A stretch of DNA of 64,000 nucleotides from Flavobacterium beibuense F44-8. Its GTDB lineage: Bacteria; Bacteroidota; Bacteroidia; Flavobacteriales; Flavobacteriaceae. Where the stretch lies: the NCBI RefSeq assembly GCF_000769915.1, contig NZ_JRLV01000011.1, forward strand, positions 1 through 64,000. Reading direction: 5' to 3'. A program made the position numbers and the translations under genes. Of this stretch, positions 55,168 through 63,256 are shown in pieces. The notes beneath the pieces are model-generated. The model ran no database searches. It was not told where the DNA came from and saw only the letters and a program-made list of their open reading frames with translations. The stretch's first letter is position 1, and the number at the start of each line of letters is the position of its first letter.

Positions 55168-58100
55168 CTATTTTAAAAGATATGTTTCTACTATAGTTTT
55201 CACCCTGTCTAAAATAATAGGCTTGGAAAGATAATCATCCATTCCATACTCAATACAGGTTTCGCGCTCTCCGTTTAAAACTCTTGCTGTTAACGCTATA
55301 ATTGGTATATGCTTATCTTGCTGGCTTTCAATCTCCCTGATTTTTTTAGTGGCATCTAACCCACTCATTTCAGGCATTTGAATATCCATAAAAACAATAT
55401 CAGGATTTTCGGTTTGATACATCTCTACGGCTTCTTTCCCGTTTTCGGCTATAATCAAATTAGCATCAGGAACAATTTTCATTAAAATTTCACGAGCCAG
55501 TAATTGATTAACAGGGTTGTCTTCTGCTACCAAGATAGTTGTATTTTTTCCTGAGAAAGAAACAGCATCATCTTGTGAAGAAATAGCTTTACTATTAACC
55601 GTAGCCGCTGTAGCTTTAGAATAATTAGCTAATCGGTCTAATACAGTTTTTAACTTACCGGAATGTATTGGTTTTGTATAATTGAAATTAATATTGTAAT
55701 CTTTAATTGCTTTAAAAATAATATCGTCATCGGCCGTACTGTGCAAAAGCATTATAGGAAGGTCATCGGCAGAGAGGTTGAGTGTGTTTCTTATTTGCGA
55801 AATCAGGTCGGTTCCCGGCATGTAAGGCATATTATAATCTACAATCGCAAAATCAAAATCCTTATGCTTTTCCAGTAATTCCATTGCCTCAATACCATTA
55901 TTAGCAAGCAGGCTTTCAATATTCATTTCGGCAAGCATTACTTCTAAAATACGCCTGTTGCTTTCATTGTCATCAACAACAAGTACTTTTTTTACATTAC
56001 GGAACAGCACTGTCTTATCAGTTAATTTTCCATCAGGGATTTCAAACTGTACTTCAAAAGAGAACTCACTACCTTTATTTAATTCACTCTCCACATTAAG
56101 CTTACTGCCCATTAAAGCCAATAGCTTATTGCTTATGGTAAGTCCTAAACCTGTACCACCGTACTTACGTGTGGTCGAACTGTCTTCCTGATCAAAGGCT
56201 CCAAAAATTTTACTTAACTTATCTGAAGCTATCCCTACACCTGTATCCCTAACTAAAAACCGGAAGTATGTTTTATTCTCATCCTCCTCGGCTATTCGTG
56301 ACTCTAAATGTAACTCTATCTCTCCTGCATGTGTAAACTTAATAGCGTTTGACAACAGATTGGTTAATATTTGCCTTAACCTTACCGGATCAGCATACAC
56401 ATATCGCTGAATATCCGGCGGGATATTTAATAAAACCTCCAGCTTCTTTTGTTCTGCCTGATGGCGAATAACATCAATGGTTTGTTCGCACAGTTCATAA
56501 ACATCTACCTCCTCATAATGCAGTTCCAGTTTACCGGCTTCAATTTTTGAGAAGTCTAATATATCATTGATAACATCCAGCAGTAGATTAGCCGAATTAT
56601 TGACATTTTTAAGATATTCTGACTGGCTCTCGTTTAAAGGTGTTTTAATTAAAAGATCTGTAAAACCAATAATCCCGTTAAGAGGTGTACGTATTTCATG
56701 GCTCATATTAGCCAGGAACTCTGATTTTGATTTACTTGCCGACTCAGCTGCTTTTTTAGCTTCAATAAGAGACGCTTCAAGTGTTTTTTGCCCTGTTATA
56801 TCCCAGTTTGTACCCAGCATACGGACAGGCTTTTTATTTTCATCCCTGTAAACAGTACCTTTTGCCCTTATATGGCGTATAGTACCATCTGGAAGTACTA
56901 TCCTGAAATCAGTATCATAAACCGAATGTCCGGCTATTGAATCGTTTAAAAGGGTTTCAATTTTGTTTTTATCGTCAGGATGTACTCTTTTTGTCCATAA
57001 TTCATAAATAGACTCTTTAATATTATTACTGGTTCCATAAAGCTTATACATGGTTTCATCCCAATACACTTCGCCCTGTAAAATATCGTAATCCCAAATC
57101 CCTATAATAGAAGCTTCCAGTGCTGCCTGTAGCTTATTCTCGGCATTAACTCTTCGGGTAACATCCCTAAAGGCAGCTACAGTAATGAATCCTCTGGGAG
57201 ACCATGTTGAGTTTAGGGTCATTTCTACGGGAAACTCTTCACCATTTCTCTTATTGGCATAAATCTCTATTACTGAAGAGCTGTAATGTTCCTTTTCTTT
57301 TTTCTCTACAGTATTTATATACTCAAAGTAATATTCTAAATGTTTTTTGTATTCGGAATGATACCTTACAGGAATAAGGGAGTCCATTGTTTTGCCTTTC
57401 AGTTCATCCTCAGTATATCCAAAAACTTCAGACATCAGGCTATTGGTTAGTTCAATAGTACCCTGTTTATTAACCACAATTAAGGGATCGGGTGTAGTAT
57501 TAAGGTACATATGGATTATATTTAGTTCTTCCTCTGCAGCCCTTTTTTCCCTGTCAATACTATTCATACTACGGGAAACTACAACAAGCAGTACAAGTGT
57601 GGCAAAAATTACAATTACTGCTACCATAGCAATAGAGAAATCGGCAGCAAAATAGCCTACCCTGTAGCAATATAATATTAAGTATGATAATAGTAAACTG
57701 ACAACCGTAAGTTGGAAAAACAACCTTCGTATCATATAACTACCTATTCTTTTACTGGTAAAAAGTTCTGTTATACCATGTTTAGGAATAGTTAGTGTAA
57801 TTGCAAGCCCAGCTATAAAAAAGCCTATAGCGGTATGAATCGCCATTGATGATATAAACCTTACTTTATCAAAAGCAGGAATGTTATATATAAACGTAAC
57901 AATAGCAAAAAATGAAATTACAATTACTATTAAGGACAAATAGGAAGCGCCCTTTTTTGCCTTATCATTATTAAACTTTACTAAGCCAAGGGAAAAACTT
58001 AAAAGGGAAAAACATAATGAAGTTGCCATTGACATCCTTCCGGGTGTAGGGTTTCCTTTAGCAACACCTTTATGGTCTGTAGCTGCAAGTTGGTCAATTC

Positions 58101-58392
58101 CTAAGTTAAAATCGCCTGCATCCTGCAAAAATGTTACAAAAGCAATAGTAAAAAGCAGCAGGTTTAAAACCATTGAAATTTTAGAACACCTACCCTCCCT
58201 TGTACAAAAAATAACAAATGCCAATAGGAAAAAACAAAAGGCAGTGTTGAACTTCATTGTAGGTAACTCGCTGTGAATCTGTGTAAAGATTTCTATATGA
58301 AAAATCCAGCCTAATATTGCCAATAATGAAACACAACAAAGTACAAAAGCAATATACCTGATAAACTTTTGATAAAGATTCACTTTTACCAT
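55168..58392 (-). CDS. Hybrid sensor histidine kinase with PAS domains and two receivers
   Basis: The 1074-residue membrane protein begins with about eight transmembrane helices (~12-275), then a coiled coil. Two PAS domains follow (~290-410, PDPLIVVNKQGTIELTNSLM; ~425-540, GIWDYDILQGEVYWDETMYK). HisKA has His in ANMSHEIRTPLNGIIGFTDL (~560), and HATPase_c has NLLSNAIKFTHAGEI, DTGVGI and GTGLGLTISN. The two receiver domains have FAIVDYNMPYMPGTDLI and IVFMDIQMPEMSGLDATKKI, each with a phospho-acceptor Asp. There is no DNA-binding output and no HPt domain, so phosphate must pass to a separate HPt or regulator. The gene stands alone. Confidence 0.92.
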   Translation of the reverse strand: MVKVNLYQKFIRYIAFVLCCVSLLAILGWIFHIEIFTQIHSELPTMKFNTAFCFFLLAFVIFCTREGRCSKISMVLNLLLFTIAFVTFLQDAGDFNLGIDQLAATDHKGVAKGNPTPGRMSMATSLCFSLLSFSLGLVKFNNDKAKKGASYLSLIVIVISFFAIVTFIYNIPAFDKVRFISSMAIHTAIGFFIAGLAITLTIPKHGITELFTSKRIGSYMIRRLFFQLTVVSLLLSYLILYCYRVGYFAADFSIAMVAVIVIFATLVLLVVVSRSMNSIDREKRAAEEELNIIHMYLNTTPDPLIVVNKQGTIELTNSLMSEVFGYTEDELKGKTMDSLIPVRYHSEYKKHLEYYFEYINTVEKKEKEHYSSSVIEIYANKRNGEEFPVEMTLNSTWSPRGFITVAAFRDVTRRVNAENKLQAALEASIIGIWDYDILQGEVYWDETMYKLYGTSNNIKESIYELWTKRVHPDDKNKIETLLNDSIAGHSVYDTDFRIVLPDGTIRHIRAKGTVYRDENKKPVRMLGTNWDITGQKTLEASLIEAKKAAESASKSKSEFLANMSHEIRTPLNGIIGFTDLLIKTPLNESQSEYLKNVNNSANLLLDVINDILDFSKIEAGKLELHYEEVDVYELCEQTIDVIRHQAEQKKLEVLLNIPPDIQRYVYADPVRLRQILTNLLSNAIKFTHAGEIELHLESRIAEEDENKTYFRFLVRDTGVGIASDKLSKIFGAFDQEDSSTTRKYGGTGLGLTISNKLLALMGSKLNVESELNKGSEFSFEVQFEIPDGKLTDKTVLFRNVKKVLVVDDNESNRRILEVMLAEMNIESLLANNGIEAMELLEKHKDFDFAIVDYNMPYMPGTDLISQIRNTLNLSADDLPIMLLHSTADDDIIFKAIKDYNINFNYTKPIHSGKLKTVLDRLANYSKATAATVNSKAISSQDDAVSFSGKNTTILVAEDNPVNQLLAREILMKIVPDANLIIAENGKEAVEMYQTENPDIVFMDIQMPEMSGLDATKKIREIESQQDKHIPIIALTARVLNGERETCIEYGMDDYLSKPIILDRVKTIVETYLLK

Positions 58393-58692
58393 ACCTAAAC
58401 TTAAAGCGGAATTTAATTTTAAAGATAGTAATTTATTTATTACATCTGTTAAAATTTAAGCGCCAACCCTTAAAAATAAAGACTTCTTTTTAAGCTTATC
58501 AAAAACATTTGTCTATTCAAAAAATAATTAACTGATTTTATGAATAATACAGAATGCTTACATAATTAATATTTTCTATTTAATAAGACCTGGTTACATG
58601 TAAAGGTTTTGCCGTCCATGATAATTTAATAATCGTAAACGATAAAAGTAATCCTCTACTAATCTCTTTTATATTTTTGAATATTGTATAAC

Positions 58693-58791
58693 TTAAATGA
58701 ACTCATAAGTATCTTCATCAAGAGTAATAAACGATTGTGAGAAAACAGGAGTAAATATTAGTAGAAATAAAAGTGAATAAATTATTTTTAT
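58693..58791 (-). pseudogene. Truncated N-terminus of an exported protein (lost start codon)
   Basis: On the minus strand an open stretch reads KIIYSLLFLLIFTPVFSQ followed by SFITLDEDTYEFI and then TAA. It is a clear Bacteroidota-type signal peptide ending in FSQ plus the first 13 residues of a mature protein of the kind that begins carboxypeptidase-like regulatory domain proteins. The codon where Met is expected is ATA (58791-58789), and the frame stops after 32 codons, so it is a relic and not a gene. Confidence 0.6.
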
Positions 58792-58804
58792 AATACTATT
58801 TTAA

Positions 58805-58840
58805 ATTAAGCCCGGGCTCAGAATTTTGCCCGGGCTTAAT
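58805..58840 (-). terminator. Strong hairpin terminator after the 200-residue lipoprotein gene
   Basis: ATTAAGCCCGGGC (58805-58817), loop of 10, GCCCGGGCTTAAT (58828-58840). The perfect 13-bp stem lies 3 bp beyond the stop at 58844. Confidence 0.85.
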
Positions 58841-58843
58841 GTT

Positions 58844-59446
58844 TTATGGATTATATGTCTCTCCACATGGAACCTGTGCCTGAACATAATTCCCATTATC
58901 ATTAACTATCATTGTAGGTCTTGTTTTACCTAATTTAATACCTAAAAAGTAAGGTGTTTGATAAACTCCCTGAGTACATCCATCAGGACCATATACAGGA
59001 GATCCATAAGAGTATCTGCTACCCATTGTAACTGGCTGTCCCGGATCTGGTTCCTCAAAACCAGGTTCCTCAATAACTCTTATAGGATCAAAATCATCAC
59101 CATCGTAATATTTATTAAAGCCTTCTAAATCAGCAAAACGACGAACACTTTGCCTTTCCTCATCAAAAGTAGTAACCTCAAATGTTGTCTCTTCAATATT
59201 CATAAAGTAAAGCGCATCATCTGAAGCTGTCAGACTAACCATATAGCCTAAAGGTCTATTATTTTCTCCTAAAAACACTTCCGTCAGATAATACTCATCA
59301 ACAGTTGTAGATTTTAGAAAACTAGTTGTATTAATACCAGATACAGCATTATTATCTGTTTCATTGTCAGCAGAACAGCTAACTAATAAATTTCCGCCCA
59401 TAATAAGGGCAAATGCAACTAAGCATGTTGTTTTTAAAAATTTCAT
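58844..59446 (-). CDS. Hypothetical lipoprotein with proline/glutamate-rich middle
   Basis: The 200-residue protein has a lipoprotein signal (GGNLLVSC, Cys24). The mature part has a beta-rich N-terminal half (VDEYYLTEVFLGENNRPLGY, YFMNIEETTFEVTTF), an acidic Pro-rich linker (EEPGFEEPDPGQPV) and a C-terminal part with two Cys (PDGCTQGVY and QVPCGETYNP) that could form a disulfide. I do not recognise a family. It ends in a strong terminator and is a single-gene transcript. Its role may be an envelope-associated or surface protein, but nothing specific can be read. Confidence 0.65.
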   Translation of the reverse strand: MKFLKTTCLVAFALIMGGNLLVSCSADNETDNNAVSGINTTSFLKSTTVDEYYLTEVFLGENNRPLGYMVSLTASDDALYFMNIEETTFEVTTFDEERQSVRRFADLEGFNKYYDGDDFDPIRVIEEPGFEEPDPGQPVTMGSRYSYGSPVYGPDGCTQGVYQTPYFLGIKLGKTRPTMIVNDNGNYVQAQVPCGETYNP

Positions 59447-60036
59447 TGGAATTGGAATTGGTTATAATTTTGCCTACTGTCGTTACTGGGTGTCTTTTCG
59501 GCTTAATCCCCAAATACAGCTTTGTTATCTTCAAAAGAATTTGAATAGTAAAACTATATTCGAAATTTCTAAGATCGTGAGAATAAAATTCTTAAAAAAT
59601 TATCATAATAGTTTTGCTTAATCAAACAATACTTCTGGCTATAATATGGCTGTAATATTTTAGTTATGTAGAATTGTAAATAATTTAGAAGTAATGATAA
59701 GAGCTTATAGCCAAACTAATCTCCTCCAAATTTGTAATTAAGTAGCCTTAAAAACAATTTTAGTTTGTTCTTCAGATTTATATAGCTTTTCTTATCATCT
59801 ATTTTATCAAACTTAACAAAACTGTTATTGAAATTGATATTTTGAATAGTATCCATAAAGGAAGGTGTGTGTTAATTTCACAAAACAAATATAAATAAAA
59901 TAGTTAAAAAAACACATTAAGCTAAAAAAAATACAATAAATGATAAACATTATTTAAAAACCAACTTCAATCCTTCCTTTATTAGTAGTATTGTAAATAA
60001 TTAAATATTATTTAATTATTTACATGTATTTTAATA
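59447..60036. other. 590-bp intergenic region with a possible small ORF
   Basis: There is AT-rich sequence between two minus-strand genes. Apart from the 46-codon candidate at 59716-59856, nothing clear is present. Confidence 0.5.
59716..59856 (-). CDS. Candidate 46-residue basic peptide ending in GGD
   Basis: ATG at 59856 to TAG at 59716 encodes MDTIQNINFNNSFVKFDKID, then DKKSYINLKNKLKLFLRLLN and YKFGGD. The peptide is Lys/Asn-rich with an amphipathic C-terminal helix and no signal peptide. No ribosome-binding site is clear, although Bacteroidota often lack one. The Gly-Gly near the end recalls leader peptides of processed peptides, but no maturation or export gene is nearby. Chance is possible in such AT-rich DNA. 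Confidence 0.25.
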   Translation of the reverse strand: MDTIQNINFNNSFVKFDKIDDKKSYINLKNKLKLFLRLLNYKFGGD

Positions 60037-60807
60037 CTATTTTTTGGTATTAAAACACATTTCCATCATTTTATACAATTCCGGGTGCTTACGTTTCAAT
60101 AAATCAGGACGTTCAAAAAAATACTCTGATGCTACCGCAAAAAACTCTGCCTGATTTGTACCTCCATACTGGCGAATATCTGACTTGTCATCATTAATAG
60201 CTTCCATTTTTTTATGTATCAAATCTAACCACGGTATTGAATATTGATGTCCCAGTAGTTTTTCGGGAACTCCGTCTACAAGTCCGTCCATTTTATCAAT
60301 TAAGTGCACAAACTCGTGTATACCTGTATTCCCTTTATCTGTAGTATTAGAAAAACCGTGATATAAAGCTTTTCGGGACAAAATCATTTGGTTTTCAAAC
60401 CTACCTGTACCTACCAGTCCGCCTATATTACGTGATTGGGCAGTATCGGCAAATTCAAGGTCTTCATTAAAATAATCAGGATACAGCAATACACCGCTAA
60501 GGTTATAATAATGCCATTCGGTAAAACCAAAAACAGGAATAACCGCACTACAGGCTACCAGTATTTTATCTAAATCGGTTACCTCAAGCTGTACACCTTC
60601 AATATACACCTCACTAAGAAACTGCATAATACGCTTTTGAAATTCGGCTTGTCTCTCAGGTGTCAGATTACGATAAAACAATACATTATCCAGTAATAAC
60701 TGATGCCAATGTGGCGGAAAAGGTTTTGCAACTGCCTTTTTAGGCTTTTTAAGAATAAAGAAAAGTGCGATGATTATAATTATCGCAACAGGTATGATGT
60801 AGTTCAT
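60037..60807 (-). CDS. mtfA: MtfA-family zinc peptidase (M90)
   Basis: The 256-residue protein has an N-terminal membrane anchor (~2-20; YIIPVAIIIIIALFFILKK). The zinc-binding HExxH is in GIHEFVHLIDKMDGLVDG (~168-172), with a distal glutamate in NQAEFFAVASEYFFERP, as in the MtfA/DUF980 glucose-regulated metallopeptidase family. Around it are GTGRFENQMILSRKALYHGF and an E-W-H-Y motif also typical of the family. In enterobacteria MtfA binds the Mlc repressor; here only the peptidase fold is supported. The membrane anchor is a common variation in this phylum. It is transcribed opposite to the trp operon. Confidence 0.9.
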   Translation of the reverse strand: MNYIIPVAIIIIIALFFILKKPKKAVAKPFPPHWHQLLLDNVLFYRNLTPERQAEFQKRIMQFLSEVYIEGVQLEVTDLDKILVACSAVIPVFGFTEWHYYNLSGVLLYPDYFNEDLEFADTAQSRNIGGLVGTGRFENQMILSRKALYHGFSNTTDKGNTGIHEFVHLIDKMDGLVDGVPEKLLGHQYSIPWLDLIHKKMEAINDDKSDIRQYGGTNQAEFFAVASEYFFERPDLLKRKHPELYKMMEMCFNTKK

Positions 60808-61023
60808 GAATGCTTATTTGCCATAAAGATAATATTAAGATTTTATATAGGATTAAATTTATCAATATGGCATTAAGTAAAAAACCATTCCTTATTTTAA
60901 AAATTGCCATTATAGTAAAAGTATTACAAATCACTTTTTTCGACAGGATTATTACTTTTTCCCACCAAAAAAATAATAAAGTTTTTTGATATGTAATTTA
61001 TTTGTTTTAATGTTGCATTAAAT

Positions 61024-61086
61024 ATGACAACAAATATCCTAAATAATAACTGGTGGTGGTTTACAATAAATATTGTGAACAGCTAA
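61024..61086 (+). CDS. trpL: Tryptophan leader peptide (attenuation control)
   Basis: A 20-codon ORF, ATG 61024 to TAA 61084-61086, contains three consecutive TGG Trp codons (61051-61059) in the stretch LNNNWWWFTIN. It lies 95 bp before trpE and directly before a terminator hairpin, the classical arrangement of a ribosome-mediated attenuator. The peptide itself needs no function. Such a leader is too short for normal gene calling. Confidence 0.92.
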   Translation: MTTNILNNNWWWFTINIVNS

Positions 61087-61157
61087 GTTATTATATACAC
61101 TCAAAGGATACCAATATACACGGGCCCGCTGTTCACTAACAGCGGGCTTTTTGTTTT
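61075..61157 (+). promoter_or_regulatory. trp attenuator: antiterminator and terminator
   Basis: The terminator stem is GCCCGCTGTT (61124-61133) with AACAGCGGGC (61138-61147), then TTTTTGTTTTT. GTGAACAGC (61075-61083, last leader codons) is exactly complementary to GCTGTTCAC (61128-61136), which covers the 5' arm and the loop. A ribosome stalled at the Trp codons leaves 61075-61083 free to form the antiterminator and trpE is transcribed. A ribosome at the stop codon covers it and the terminator forms. Confidence 0.92.
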
Positions 61158-61181
61158 TAATTCACTCCTAAATCTAACGAT

Positions 61182-62618
61182 ATGAACACAAAAAAAATGT
61201 ATTCATGCTATAAAAAAATTTCTTCAGATACGCTGACTCCCATACAGGTATACCTCAGGGTAAGGGATAGTTTTGAGAAACCGTTACTGCTTGAAAACTC
61301 AGAAATACTAAACAGAAAACACGGTTATTCCTACATTTGCCTTAATCCGCTTTCCAGTATCCAAATTGAAGATAAAGCTTTTTATATAGACAATGAAAAG
61401 GTTGATAGTAATCAAAGTATTACCGACTTCATTTCTAACTATATCAAGTCTTTCTCTGTTGAAAAATTCAATTTCCCTTTTACCTCAAACGGACTGTTTG
61501 GATATACCGGATATGACACAATACAATATGCCGAAGATATTAAACTGAATAAATCGGGCGAAAGCATACCTACCCTTTTCTATGCTATTTATCAGTATGT
61601 TTTGGTTTTTGATCATCAGTATGACGAACTTTATATATTCTCCCACCATACAGAACAGGAAACAGCTGAAAGTAACCTTGACAATATCAGCTCACATATA
61701 GTAAACAAGCCTGCTAACGTATACGACTTTTATACCATAGGCACTGAAGAAACCGAGATTGATGACAACAGTTTCAAAGACATGGTTAGTACTGCAAAAA
61801 AACACTGCCTGCGCGGAGATGTTTTTCAAATGGTACTTTCCAGAAAATTTACCCAACATTTTAACGGTGATGAGTTTAACGTATACAGGGCTTTGCGTAG
61901 TATAAACCCTTCACCATATCTTTTTTACCTGGATTACGGTAGCTTTAAACTGTTTGGTTCATCTCCCGAGTCTCAAATCATTGTAAAAGATAATAAGCTT
62001 ACAGTACACCCTATAGCAGGAACTGTAAAGCGAAGTGGTGATGAAACCGAAGACTTACTTGCTGCCGAAAGACTAAAAAACGATCCTAAAGAAAATGCCG
62101 AACATGTTATGCTTGTAGATCTTGCCCGTAATGATCTTAGTAAAAATGCTACCGGTGTTACTGTAAATTATTACAAAGAGCTTCACTCCTACTCCCATGT
62201 TATTCATATGGTGTCGGAAGTTTCGGGAGAGCTGAGAGAAAACCATCAGGCATATAACGCCTTACTAGATGCCTTCCCTGCCGGTACATTAAGCGGAGCT
62301 CCTAAACACAAGGCTATGCAGCTTATCCATGAGTATGAAACATCCGGGCGTAGTTTTTACGGTGGCAGTGTGGGGTACATCGACTTTAATAATCAAACCC
62401 AGCATGCTATTATTATCCGTTCGTTTTTAAGTAAAAACAACATACTGCACTATCAGGCAGGTGCAGGTATAGTACATTCATCCAATGAAGAAAGCGAACT
62501 ACAGGAAGTAAACAATAAGATAAATGCATTAAGGAAAGCTATCCAAAATGCCAATTCAAACAATAATTTAAAAATGATTAATAAAACAGAAGATGAAACG
62601 GTTGCTAATATTAGATAA
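61182..62618 (+). CDS. trpE: Anthranilate synthase component I
   Basis: The 478-residue protein has an N-terminal domain (~1-190) followed by the chorismate-binding domain (~195-455) with motifs LRGDVFQMVLSRKF, GSSPESQIIV, HPIAGTVKRSGDET, HVMLVDLARNDLS and FPAGTLSGAPKHKAMQLIHE. It converts chorismate to anthranilate, using ammonia from the TrpG glutaminase. The Ser/Leu Trp-feedback motif (LLESxx) is seen as LLENSEILNRKHGYSYICL (~33-51), so Trp inhibition is plausible. It is controlled by the attenuator at 61024-61157. The end overlaps trpG by 26 nt. Confidence 0.95.
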   Translation: MNTKKMYSCYKKISSDTLTPIQVYLRVRDSFEKPLLLENSEILNRKHGYSYICLNPLSSIQIEDKAFYIDNEKVDSNQSITDFISNYIKSFSVEKFNFPFTSNGLFGYTGYDTIQYAEDIKLNKSGESIPTLFYAIYQYVLVFDHQYDELYIFSHHTEQETAESNLDNISSHIVNKPANVYDFYTIGTEETEIDDNSFKDMVSTAKKHCLRGDVFQMVLSRKFTQHFNGDEFNVYRALRSINPSPYLFYLDYGSFKLFGSSPESQIIVKDNKLTVHPIAGTVKRSGDETEDLLAAERLKNDPKENAEHVMLVDLARNDLSKNATGVTVNYYKELHSYSHVIHMVSEVSGELRENHQAYNALLDAFPAGTLSGAPKHKAMQLIHEYETSGRSFYGGSVGYIDFNNQTQHAIIIRSFLSKNNILHYQAGAGIVHSSNEESELQEVNNKINALRKAIQNANSNNNLKMINKTEDETVANIR

Positions 62619-63162
62619 TTATGACAGCTTCACTTACAACCTTGTTCAGCTTATAGAACAGGTAAGTGATATGGAGTTTGAAGTACACCGAAACGATAAA
62701 ATTGCCCTTGAGGATATAAATCGTTTTGATAAAATACTTCTGTCTCCCGGTCCCGGTATTCCCCGTGAAGCAGGTTTACTGCCAGATATTATTAAAACCT
62801 ACGGTAAAACCAAAAGTATTTTTGGAGTTTGCCTTGGGCTACAGGCTATTGGTGAGGCTTATGGGGGGAAACTTAAAAATCAGGAACAGGTATTTCATGG
62901 TATTGCTACAAACATTACTATCACTAATACTGATACTATTTTTAACGACTGCCCTAATAGCTTTTTAGCCGGACGTTACCACTCATGGACCATAGATAAC
63001 AACTTTTTACCCGATACTCTTGAAGTCACAGCTACAGATGACAAAGGGAATATTATGGCCATAAAGCACAAAACACTTGATGTTCGCGGTGTGCAGTTCC
63101 ACCCTGAATCGGTACTGTCTCAATACGGTAAACAAATACTTCACAGCTGGCTTAGCGCCTAA
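62593..63162 (+). CDS. trpG: Anthranilate synthase component II (glutamine amidotransferase)
   Basis: The 189-residue class I glutamine amidotransferase starts LLILDNYDSFTYNLVQLIEQ. Catalytic Cys is in FGVCLGLQAIGEAYGG (~78), and His and Glu are in VQFHPESVLSQYG (~169-171). It delivers ammonia to TrpE. The start ATG lies inside trpE (26-nt overlap), indicating translational coupling. The third gene, trpD, starts 94 bp later. Confidence 0.95.
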   Translation: MKRLLILDNYDSFTYNLVQLIEQVSDMEFEVHRNDKIALEDINRFDKILLSPGPGIPREAGLLPDIIKTYGKTKSIFGVCLGLQAIGEAYGGKLKNQEQVFHGIATNITITNTDTIFNDCPNSFLAGRYHSWTIDNNFLPDTLEVTATDDKGNIMAIKHKTLDVRGVQFHPESVLSQYGKQILHSWLSA

Positions 63163-63184
63163 CTCTACCCTTCCATATAACTAA

Positions 63185-63221
63185 TTGGCTCAGCCAAAAA
63201 AATAAAGGTGATTTACTCACC
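63185..63221 (+). other. Two small hairpins in the trpG-trpD gap
   Basis: TTGGCTCAGCCAA (63185-63197) and GGTGA-TTTAC-TCACC (63207-63221) lie in the 94-bp gap. Neither is followed by a T-run. They may stabilise or process the message, or be incidental. Confidence 0.35.
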
Positions 63222-63256
63222 CAGGATAACTATTGCCTAAACTTAAATGAAATAAC

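Larger units (their letters stand above)
58393..58843. other. Intergenic region with pseudogene fragment and terminator
   Basis: The recognisable parts are the fragment at 58693-58791 and the terminator at 58805-58840. The rest (58393-58690) is AT-rich with nothing that I can identify. Confidence 0.55.
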
